Assembly: GCF_018310695.1 (NCBI RefSeq)
Contig: NZ_JAGXCY010000001.1
Coordinates: 496,001-560,000, forward strand
Direction: 5' to 3'
Source of the DNA: Paenibacillus sp. Marseille-Q4541
Lineage (GTDB): Bacteria > Bacillota > Bacilli > Paenibacillales > Paenibacillaceae
Length of the DNA: 64,000 nucleotides
Shown: one piece after another, positions 57,352 through 64,000 of the stretch
Layout of the letters: every line of letters begins with the position of its first letter
Position numbering within the stretch: the first letter of the stretch is position 1
The notes under the pieces: model-generated
Database searches by the model: none
Seen by the model: the letters and a program-made list of their open reading frames with translations, nothing else
Told to the model about the DNA's origin: nothing
Made by a program: the position numbers and the translations under genes

Positions 57352-58595
57352 GCATTCCCTCCTCCCAGAACTGAGGGCAGCTCTTGCAAATTAGAAACAG
57401 CATATCCTTTAATACCTCGAGCCCGGAGCATGGAAATCCATTCACTGTTTTGACTGGATACAGACCTGCTGGTTATTTGGATATGACAAGCAGTCATCCC
57501 CCGAGTACCTGCAAAACGTAATGTTTCAAGCACTTCTGCGTTCTCCTGAGGTGAAATCAGCACAAAAAACGCGCCCTGAGGAAAAAATCGCACCGATTCC
57601 TTTACACTGAGCAACAAATTCCCTGTCCCTTTGGAATCCAAATCGACCAGATGATGCAACATTTTATGCCGTTCGTTTGAACTATCCGTAGGCTGGAAAC
57701 AAGTTGTCTTCTCGCTGAGTGTACATAACCCCATTCCCATTCGCTCACGACTTCCGTATTCAAGGAGTGAAGCTGCGGTGGAAACGGCCAGCTCATACTG
57801 TTCTGTATTTTTGTAACCTAATGCTCGTGAATCCAATATAATCATTGTTTTCGGTACGGACTCATGTTCAAATTCCTTTGACTTCCACTGTCCTGTCTTG
57901 GCTGTCGCATTCCAGTGAATCCGTGACAGTCGATCCCCATAAACATAATCACGAACCCCATTGATTTGTGTCGTTTCCCTCCGAGACTTCATGAGAGCGG
58001 TTTGGGGACCGGATAACCTTGAATTCCGATCATACAATTGCCAATAAGGAATGAATATGGTTCTAGGTAACACCCTGAACGTTCCGTTTGCTTTGAATTT
58101 TCCTTTATGTTCAATTAAACCAAAAATATCTTCACTAATGCATTCTGTATCCGAGAACTGATATTTTCCTCTTTCCAAAGGCGGGGTCTGAAACACCAAC
58201 GTCCCATTTCCTCGCATATTTGGAATCAGACTTTCCTCAAATGACCAAGATTCTCCGTTATGCCGCTTCAAAACTTCTCTAATTACAACGTAAGGTAAAG
58301 GGAGCACTCCTGGAATCTGCAAGTCCAGTCGTACTTTAACCTGATCGTCTGCATGAAGCAGTTCAGCATGCGCATTGCCCGAAGTTAATTGCCGCTCTCC
58401 TCTGGCCCGACCCGCACCGCTAAACTTGCCAATAACTAAATATAAACTTAGTAAACTGACCATGCCAAATAGCATAATGGATGTCTTACCACCCTGAAAC
58501 AAAACGTAAAGCAAACAAATGATCCAAACTAGCAGCACCATCCATAGTCTGGATCTTGCATGACGCCACGGCCGAAACCGTATCGATTTCAGCAT
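57348..58595 (-). CDS. DUF58 domain-containing membrane protein
   Basis: The 415-residue protein has two N-terminal hydrophobic segments (about 14-30 and 36-52) and the DUF58 signature DRLSRIHWNATAKTGQWKSK (about 218-237), followed by a VWA-like fold with TMIILDSRALG. Such proteins work with MoxR ATPases. It lies 6 bases after the MoxR gene and overlaps the transglutaminase-like gene. Confidence 0.92.
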   Translation of the reverse strand: MLKSIRFRPWRHARSRLWMVLLVWIICLLYVLFQGGKTSIMLFGMVSLLSLYLVIGKFSGAGRARGERQLTSGNAHAELLHADDQVKVRLDLQIPGVLPLPYVVIREVLKRHNGESWSFEESLIPNMRGNGTLVFQTPPLERGKYQFSDTECISEDIFGLIEHKGKFKANGTFRVLPRTIFIPYWQLYDRNSRLSGPQTALMKSRRETTQINGVRDYVYGDRLSRIHWNATAKTGQWKSKEFEHESVPKTMIILDSRALGYKNTEQYELAVSTAASLLEYGSRERMGMGLCTLSEKTTCFQPTDSSNERHKMLHHLVDLDSKGTGNLLLSVKESVRFFPQGAFFVLISPQENAEVLETLRFAGTRGMTACHIQITSRSVSSQNSEWISMLRARGIKGYAVSNLQELPSVLGGGNA

Positions 58596-58601
58596 TTATG
58601 T

Positions 58602-59558
58602 TCAGCGCTCCATGGAAACAGGAACATGTTCATTTTGCAATACCTGTCTCAGAACCGCTTCCTGGCTTAAACTATCCAGCCTCGCTTCTGGTTTCAGAAC
58701 GATCCGGTGCGAGATCACATATGGCGCTAGAACTTTAACATCATCAGGAATGACGTAATCTCTTTCATTCAGGAAGGCATATCCCTTAACTGCGTTCATA
58801 AATGAAATGGCTGCACGGGGGCTTGCCCCTAGCAAAACGGCTGGATGTTCTCTCGTGCTCCGGACAATACCGAGCAAATAATCGGTAACTGCGTCATCCA
58901 TATATACACTGCGGATTTCATGTTGTATGGCAGCAATTTCCTCCATCGTTGTCACAGGGATCAGCTTGTCCGCAGGTTGCCCCTGCTGATGTTGTTTCAA
59001 TAGGTATTTCTCCGTAGCTGCATCCGGATACCCGAGGCTAATCTTTAGCATAAAACGATCAAGCTGAGCTTCAGGCAGCATATATGTACCTTCAAAATCA
59101 ATCGGGTTCTGGGTCGCGCAAAGCATAAACGGTTTCGGAAGATCATAGGTGTCACCATCCACTGTTACACTGCGTTCTTCCATGACTTCGAGCAAGGCAG
59201 ATTGTGTCTTTGTTGTCGCGCGGTTAATTTCATCCGCAAGAAGAATATTGGTCATAACAGGACCAGGTCTAAAGTAGAATCGTTCATCCTTGGGATGAAA
59301 GACGGATACCCCGGTAATATCACTTGGTAAAATATCTGGATTACATTGGATACGCCGGTATTCCCCTTGCATGGAACGAGCCAGTGCCTTGATCATTTGT
59401 GTCTTACCTGTTCCAGGAACATCTTCTATAAGCACATGCCCTCCGGCCAGCAGAGCCGTAAGCAGCAGTTTTATCTCAAATGGTTTGCCTAGTATGGTAG
59501 ATTCCAGGTTGGATCTGACTCTGGATATAGTGTTTACTGATTCCTTAGTCACAGGCAT
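58602..59558 (-). CDS. MoxR family AAA+ ATPase
   Basis: The 318-residue ATPase has Walker A DVPGTGKTQ (46-54), Walker B LLADEINRATTKTQSALLE (about 110-128), CATQNPIDFEGTYMLPEAQLDRF (the sensor 1 and Arg-finger region, split over about 153-175) and GASPRAAISFM (about 240-250). It probably acts as a chaperone for a metal-containing or VWA partner; the DUF58 protein is the likely partner. AGGAGGTACTAC precedes the ATG. The 299-base gap upstream holds the spoVA terminator and AT-rich sequence with no gene. Confidence 0.95.
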   Translation of the reverse strand: MPVTKESVNTISRVRSNLESTILGKPFEIKLLLTALLAGGHVLIEDVPGTGKTQMIKALARSMQGEYRRIQCNPDILPSDITGVSVFHPKDERFYFRPGPVMTNILLADEINRATTKTQSALLEVMEERSVTVDGDTYDLPKPFMLCATQNPIDFEGTYMLPEAQLDRFMLKISLGYPDAATEKYLLKQHQQGQPADKLIPVTTMEEIAAIQHEIRSVYMDDAVTDYLLGIVRSTREHPAVLLGASPRAAISFMNAVKGYAFLNERDYVIPDDVKVLAPYVISHRIVLKPEARLDSLSQEAVLRQVLQNEHVPVSMER

Positions 59559-59809
59559 TTTATTGTAGTACCTCCTAATAGGCAGTAGTTTTTCCTTTTA
59601 TTGTACATGAATTCAGCACTGAAAGTACAATATTTAGCACGGCTTTTCATGAAAAATAATGGTTCTGATTGTTCATTTCATACAAAATAAGATAAGTGTG
59701 GATAGTGTAACTTACATTGGGTAGTGCAATCAAGCTATTAACCTATTCATTTTACATCTATATAAAAGAAGAGAGTAGTTCACTCCTTCTTTCTTGTGTA
59801 GCAAAATAC

Positions 59810-59853
59810 ATAAAAAAGAGACCTCATGAAATATGTATGAGGTCTCTTTTTTA
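59810..59853 (-). terminator. Intrinsic terminator of the spoVA operon
   Basis: A 16-bp perfect stem (59812-59827 with 59837-59852), built of AAAAAAGAGACCTCAT and its complement, with a 9-base loop and T-tract on both strands. It lies just after the spoVAE stop. Confidence 0.93.
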
Positions 59854-59857
59854 TAAT

Positions 59858-60208
59858 TTAACCTTTCGGTCTAACAAACAATGCCGCCAGGAAAGAAAAG
59901 ATAATCGCTGACGAAATACCCGCACTTGTTACGCTAAATACCCCGGTAATAACACCAAGCCACCCGTCTTTTTCAAGCTCCGTCAGCGCACCATGAACAA
60001 GAGAGTTACCAAAGCTTGTAATCGGTACCGATGCACCTGCACCTGCAAATTTCACTAACGGATCATACCATCCTACAGCATCTGCAATTGCACCAGCCAC
60101 AACAAGTGTACTCATGGTATGCGCTGGCGTAAGTTTGAGTACGTCAAACATCAGCTGTCCTATGACACAAATGGCACCGCCCACAAGAAAAGCCCATAAG
60201 AACTGCAT
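59858..60208 (-). CDS. spoVAE: Stage V sporulation protein AE (SpoVAE/SpoVAEb)
   Basis: SpoVAE is a membrane component of the spore dipicolinic-acid channel. The 116-residue product has about four hydrophobic segments, FLVGGAICVIGQ (7-18) and VKFAGAGASVPITSFGNSL (about 52-70). These two motifs repeat in SpoVAC (FLVGGTICLIGQ, FAGAGSAVPVTGFANSM), showing that the two are paralogues. It starts directly after the spoVAD stop codon. Confidence 0.94.
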   Translation of the reverse strand: MQFLWAFLVGGAICVIGQLMFDVLKLTPAHTMSTLVVAGAIADAVGWYDPLVKFAGAGASVPITSFGNSLVHGALTELEKDGWLGVITGVFSVTSAGISSAIIFSFLAALFVRPKG

Positions 60209-61231
60209 TTACTTTTCCTCCTCTCTTTCAATCGCAACTGCATGAGCTATACAAGGAATCGTTTCCCCTTGTTGGTAAGATAATGGGGATAATAACGCGC
60301 CTGTAGCCACGACCAAAACTTTGTTAAGTTCACCCTTTTCCATTCGCTTTAGAAGATGGCCATAGGTTACTGTTGCAGAGCATCCGCAACCACTCCCGCC
60401 AGCAATAACATATTTTTGCTTCTTCAGATCATAAATCATAAGTCCGCAATCATTAAACACGGTTTGCTCCATCGGGATTCCTTCTTTTTTGAGCAATTCC
60501 TTAGCGATCGGAAGTCCAACCGAAGCCAAGTCACCCGTAACGACGAGATCATAATATCCGGGCTCAAGTCCAGTATCCCGAAAATGTGAAATGATAGTAT
60601 CTGCAGCGGCAGGAGCCATAGCAGCTCCCATGTTATAAGGGTCCTTGATTCCAAGGTCCATAACTCGTCCAATTGTTGCCCGTGCGACAATTGGACCTTT
60701 TCCTGTACTACTGATAACCGCACATCCTGATCCGGTTACCGTGTTTTGCGCCGTCGGTGGCTTCTGAGCACCATACTCTGTAGGGAAACGGAATTGTTTT
60801 TCCACTGTACAGTTATGACTTGAAGTACCCGCGAGGACTTTATCTCCTCCTCCGGAGTCCACAATAAGCGATGCAAGGGCTAAGCTCTCCATGGATGTGG
60901 AACAAGCCCCGAATAACCCTAAGTATGGAACCCCGAGCTGCCTTGCCGAGAAGGAGCTGCTGATGATCTGGTTCATCAAATCCCCGCCAACAAAAAACTG
61001 CAGTTCATCTTTGGATATGTTAGCATTCGCTATTGCCATTTGAGCTGCTTGTTCAAAAAGCCTTCTTTCGGCTTTTTCCCATGTCTTTTCACCAATTTCC
61101 AAATTATCATATACATAATCAAAATAGTCTTTTAAAGGACCTTCGCCTTCCTCCGGTCCTACCACACTTGATGCCCCAATGATACGCGGCTTGTTCTCGA
61201 ACTCCCAAGTCTGCTCGCCAACCCGTTTCAT
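60209..61231 (-). CDS. spoVAD: Stage V sporulation protein AD (SpoVAD)
   Basis: SpoVAD is the soluble, thiolase-fold protein that binds dipicolinic acid and aids its uptake into the forespore. The 340 residues show EGEGPLKDYFDYVYDD-like front, LGLFGACSTSMESLALAS (about 104-121), TVTGSGCAVISS and GGSGCGCSATVTYGHLLKRM (about 276-295). The ATG overlaps the spoVAC stop by 4 bases. Confidence 0.96.
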   Translation of the reverse strand: MKRVGEQTWEFENKPRIIGASSVVGPEEGEGPLKDYFDYVYDNLEIGEKTWEKAERRLFEQAAQMAIANANISKDELQFFVGGDLMNQIISSSFSARQLGVPYLGLFGACSTSMESLALASLIVDSGGGDKVLAGTSSHNCTVEKQFRFPTEYGAQKPPTAQNTVTGSGCAVISSTGKGPIVARATIGRVMDLGIKDPYNMGAAMAPAAADTIISHFRDTGLEPGYYDLVVTGDLASVGLPIAKELLKKEGIPMEQTVFNDCGLMIYDLKKQKYVIAGGSGCGCSATVTYGHLLKRMEKGELNKVLVVATGALLSPLSYQQGETIPCIAHAVAIEREEEK

Positions 61232-61758
61232 AGGTGATAACCCCCAAATCCAAGACAGGCATAGATAACCCCGATTATAAACGCTGCTACCACACCAAAT
61301 ACGATTACGGATCCAGCCAGTTTGAACATATTTGCGCCTACACCCAGAACGAGCCCTTCTGCACGATGCTCAAGAGCGGCTGAACACATGGAGTTAGCGA
61401 AACCGGTAACGGGAACAGCCGAACCCGCTCCAGCAAATTGCGCTATCTTATCGTATACACCAAAGCAAGTCAGAATAACAGATGCTAAAATAAGAACCGC
61501 AACCGTAGGACTAGCTGCATCCTTCTGCGTCATATGAAAGCCGCTTACAAATGCCTGCTGGATACATTGTCCGATCAGACAGATGGTGCCTCCAACAAGA
61601 AATGCACGAATACAGTTTTTGAAAACAGGCCGGGAAGGCTCGTGCTTCGATGCGATCTGTTTGTATTCATTCGCTTCCACTGATAGTGCCGGAGACTTAG
61701 CACTTGTGTCCGGAGATTTCGTTTGATCCGAAATGGCTGACACCCCCTTATAACCCAA
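61228..61758 (-). CDS. spoVAC: Stage V sporulation protein AC (SpoVAC)
   Basis: SpoVAC is a mechanosensitive-type channel protein for dipicolinic acid. The core (NCIRAFLVGGTICLIGQ to YACLGFGGYHL) has about four membrane segments and ends the first gene of a spoVAC-D-E trio without spoVAA, B or F nearby. The start is uncertain: the frame is open from a TTG at 61821. Here TTG at 61758 is used because GGGAG lies 9 bases upstream. GTG at 61743 follows AAGGGG too closely, while an ATT at 61734 sits at ideal distance from AAGGGGG. The N-terminal tail is longer than in B. subtilis in all cases. Confidence 0.9.
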   Translation of the reverse strand: MGYKGVSAISDQTKSPDTSAKSPALSVEANEYKQIASKHEPSRPVFKNCIRAFLVGGTICLIGQCIQQAFVSGFHMTQKDAASPTVAVLILASVILTCFGVYDKIAQFAGAGSAVPVTGFANSMCSAALEHRAEGLVLGVGANMFKLAGSVIVFGVVAAFIIGVIYACLGFGGYHL

Positions 61759-61917
61759 TTGTAATTTCTCCCGCACTATTGTCGTGCCTGAGATATGTTC
61801 ATTATGGGTTACACTCACCAATCTTATGTTTGGTAAATGATCCTTTTAAATGGTTGTTAAAGGGGCGCCTTCATTCTTTTTCTAATCCAGAAAATAGCAT
61901 GACTATGGTGTGCCGAT

Positions 61918-61998
61918 TTATTTATAGAAAAGTACAAAAACAGTCAAAATAATCATAACGCCGAGCATAACTAATCCTTTTCTAACGTGAGGATCCAT
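61918..61998 (-). CDS. Small single-pass membrane peptide, 26 residues
   Basis: A very short open frame, MDPHVRKGLVMLGVM then IILTVFVLFYK, with a ribosome-binding site GAAGGGAGCGG eight bases before the ATG. A basic N-terminus precedes one hydrophobic segment (about 8-25). It lies upstream of spoVAC on the same strand with a gap of about 160 bases. Function is unknown; a role in sporulation is only guessed from the neighbour. Confidence 0.55.
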   Translation of the reverse strand: MDPHVRKGLVMLGVMIILTVFVLFYK

Positions 61999-62227
61999 TT
62001 CTCGTCCGCTCCCTTCATCATCTTGCCAGTCTTAGAGGTTTTGTTCATTGTATTATCAGTGTATGCACTAGGCTTCTGTCATGTGAGCGATCTAAACGGT
62101 TCTAAAAAGAACGTCATGAAAAGGAAGCAATCCAAGGTCAAACGAACATGGACAATCAGGAATTCCCAGTTCATAATAGAATAATTGAACATTGGTACAT
62201 AACTATTGAAAGACAGGAGAGATGATG

Positions 62228-63301
62228 ATGGAACAGAAAACAAAAGAACTGTTTAAAACATTAACCGAGTTCCCTTCAGCACCTGGTTTTGAAAGAGAAC
62301 TTCGTGCTTATGCAAAGAGTTTAATGTCTGAATACACAAATGAGTTTGTACAAGACCGCCTTGGAAGCTTGTTTGGTGTATTACGTGGTAATGAAGAAGG
62401 CCCTAGAGTCATGGTGGCTGGTCATTTTGACGAAGTAGGATTTATGACTTCCGGCATTACTGAGGCAGGTATGGTTAAATTCCGTCCAATTGGTGGCTGG
62501 TGGAGTCAGGCTGTGTTATCGCAGCGACTGCAAATTATTACACCAAATGGTCCAATTACTGGCGTTGTTGGTTCTACTCCTACCCATTTATTATCTGAGG
62601 CAGAACGCAGCAAACCTGTTGACTTGAATTCCATGTACCTAGATATCGGTGCAGATGACCGAGCAGAAGTTGAATCCTGGGGAATTAAACCTGGGATGCA
62701 AATTGTTCCTATCTGTGAATTTACGCCACTCAAAAACGAGAAAAAAATCATGGCAAAAGCTTGGGATAATCGTTACGGGGTTGGCCTTTCCATTGAACTA
62801 CTTGAAGCATTACATAAGGAAAAACTGCCGAATATTTTGTACTCTGGTGCTACCGTTCAAGAAGAACTCGGGCTTCGCGGAGCACGTACAGCAGCGAATC
62901 TCATTCAGCCAGATATTTTCTTTGCTCTCGATTGCAGTGCAGCAAACGACATGACTGCAGATAAAAATCAATTTGGTCACATCGGCCAAGGCGCACTTCT
63001 GCGTATTCTTGATCCAGGTATGCTTACTCATCGAGGTATGGTCGAATATGTACAAGATACAGCGGAGTCAAATAAAATTAAATATCAGTACTTTATTTCT
63101 CCAGGCGGTACAGATGCAGGACAGGTTCACTTGAGCGGTATCGGTGTTCCCTCTACCGTTATTGGAATCTGCGCTAGATATATTCATACGTCATCCTCCA
63201 TTATCCATACGGATGACTACGATGCAGCTAAAGAACTGATCATCAAACTGGTTCGCGGACTGGATCGCACCACGTTGAACACAATTATCGAAAATTCCTG
63301 A
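62228..63301 (+). CDS. M42 family metallopeptidase (glutamyl aminopeptidase-like)
   Basis: A di-zinc aminopeptidase of the PepA/FrvX family. The 357-residue product has AGHFDEVGF (about 64-72, His and Asp ligands), AKAWDNRYG (about 177-185, bridging Asp), and [11 protein letters not shown] (catalytic Glu-Glu, about 211-221), then LDCSAANDM and [16 protein letters not shown] (last His ligand). Three consecutive ATG codons follow CAGGAG; the third (62228) has the best spacing, while 62222 and 62225 remain possible. It is convergent with the YdjM-type gene. Confidence 0.93.
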   Translation: MEQKTKELFKTLTEFPSAPGFERELRAYAKSLMSEYTNEFVQDRLGSLFGVLRGNEEGPRVMVAGHFDEVGFMTSGITEAGMVKFRPIGGWWSQAVLSQRLQIITPNGPITGVVGSTPTHLLSEAERSKPVDLNSMYLDIGADDRAEVESWGIKPGMQIVPICEFTPLKNEKKIMAKAWDNRYGVGLSIELLEALHKEKLPNILYSGATVQEELGLRGARTAANLIQPDIFFALDCSAANDMTADKNQFGHIGQGALLRILDPGMLTHRGMVEYVQDTAESNKIKYQYFISPGGTDAGQVHLSGIGVPSTVIGICARYIHTSSSIIHTDDYDAAKELIIKLVRGLDRTTLNTIIENS

Positions 63302-63329
63302 TCCAATATTCAGACAGGCGGCAAGAGAA

Positions 63330-63373
63330 AAGGTGTCCTTTTAAGTCTAGAACTTAAGGGGACACCTTTTTTA
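63330..63373 (+). terminator. Bidirectional terminator between the M42 and YdjM-type genes
   Basis: AAAAGGTGTCC...AAGT and ACTTAAGGGGACACCTTTTTT form a stem of about 18 pairs with a small loop. T residues follow on the plus strand and TTTTCTCTTG on the minus strand. Confidence 0.9.
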
Positions 63374-63400
63374 TGGATAAAATCATTCAGAGGAAAGATA

Positions 63401-64000
63401 CTATAAAAATAACGGAGAGAATGAGAGCCAGGCAATGATAAACGTGACCCCAATAAAGAATATTTCTACCCATGCCCCCTGCTTAGAGCCGGTACTCATT
63501 AGCTTAAATTTGATCTTCCACTTGAAAGGCGGAAGCGGGCGTATCCCTCGATTGGTCAAACTGTCTGCAACAAGATGGAGCGTATACGACAAACCTCCGG
63601 CCATCCATACGGCGTCTCCGTAAGACTTCGTTGTTCCGTATAATAAAAACGTCCACACAGCAATACCATAGAGTGTATGAGTGAGTCCTCTGTGAGGAAC
63701 AAGAGTTGTTAAAATCAAAAGACTACCCACGAGTAAATTCCATGGGTGAAATGAGTGCCCATAAACGATAAGCCCCAGCCCGATAAAGAACATAATCCAC
63801 TGCCGAAGCGACCTTGATGGCATAAAGGACACCGTAGCAATCAGTGCAGCCAGAATCCAGTTCCATGGATAGCGTACAATCCCATAAAAACCAACCACAA
63901 GGGCAAGAAGAATCAGTGCGATCTGGACGATTCTAAGCAGCCAGTTCGGAATGACGCGAGTCACTAGCAGCGAGTTAGGTTCATCAATGTCCGGCAGTAC
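63401..64000 (-). CDS. Metal-dependent hydrolase-type membrane protein, YdjM/DUF457 family (partial, N-terminus outside window)
   Basis: The frame runs to the right edge and is open there (VLPDIDEPNSLLVTRVIPNW...), so the N-terminus lies beyond 64000. LPDID near the edge is the family motif that usually reads LLPDIDHP, showing that the GTG at 63964 is not the true start. About 199 residues are visible with several membrane segments, VPHRGLTHTLYGIAVW (His motif) and HLVADSLTNRGIRPLPPF. The YdjM family is linked to SOS regulation in E. coli; the reaction is unknown. Confidence 0.87.
   Translation of the reverse strand, partial: VLPDIDEPNSLLVTRVIPNWLLRIVQIALILLALVVGFYGIVRYPWNWILAALIATVSFMPSRSLRQWIMFFIGLGLIVYGHSFHPWNLLVGSLLILTTLVPHRGLTHTLYGIAVWTFLLYGTTKSYGDAVWMAGGLSYTLHLVADSLTNRGIRPLPPFKWKIKFKLMSTGSKQGAWVEIFFIGVTFIIAWLSFSPLFL

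Noticed and set aside
59717..59911. Plus-strand open frame of 64 codons
   Set aside because: It reads through the spoVA terminator hairpin and into the end of spoVAE on the opposite strand.

Overview
The window reads as a chromosomal segment of an endospore-forming Bacillota bacterium, most likely Paenibacillus or a close relative. This rests on the gene content and order: addB-addA-sbcD; hrcA-grpE-dnaK-dnaJ with a CIRCE operator; gpr-rpsT; spoIIP next to a yqxA-like gene and lepA-hemW; comEA-comEB-comEC with divergent comER; yqeG-yqeH-aroE-yhbY-nadD-yqeK-rsfS; a leuS T-box leader; and spoVAC-D-E. All are typical of Bacilli. No phage, plasmid, IS, CRISPR, rRNA or tRNA genes were seen. Most genes are on the minus strand. 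The genus is inferred, not proven.

Layout by region: 1-8574 holds the double-strand-break repair genes sbcD (cut by the window edge), addA and addB. 8827-12653 is a mixed accessory stretch: a CBM9-like protein, an rRNA methyltransferase, a Na/Pi-type transporter and a Nudix hydrolase. 12744-22950 is the heat-shock and RNA-modification block (mtaB, rsmE, a site-2 protease relative, prmA, two small proteins, dnaJ, dnaK, grpE, hrcA with CIRCE). 22969-30503 continues with a small membrane protein too short for routine gene calling, a GNAT enzyme, hemW, lepA, a YqxA-like protein, spoIIP, gpr with a good SigG promoter, and rpsT. 30608-37651 is an interruption of the usual Bacillus order between holA and comEC: a VOC protein, holA, an unexplained structured intergenic region, an ECF sigma/anti-sigma pair, two decayed regulator genes (AraC-like and LacI-like), and a YafY regulator divergent from an SDR oxidoreductase. 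37751-42785 is the competence locus. 42766-48174 carries leuS with its T-box, a TetR regulator and an M3 peptidase. 48322-55055 is the yqeG-to-yqeM cluster (cofactor and aromatic biosynthesis plus ribosome maturation), interrupted by cvfB and by a palindromic repeat region. 55132-59558 is a MoxR/DUF58/transglutaminase operon. 59858-61998 is the spoVA trio with a 26-codon membrane peptide upstream. The window ends with an M42 peptidase and a partial YdjM-type membrane protein.

The cluster organisation is mostly well-known housekeeping. No clear new defence or biosynthetic system was found. The least explained items are the hairpin-rich region between the anti-sigma gene and holA (32226-32412), the palindromic repeat region at 49161-49430, the two degenerate sugar-type regulators at 34795-35525, a long hairpin between grpE and dnaK, the inverted repeat that frames the sigma-operon promoter, and two small membrane proteins. 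Start codons were chosen by Shine-Dalgarno spacing, so several genes are annotated shorter than their longest open frame.
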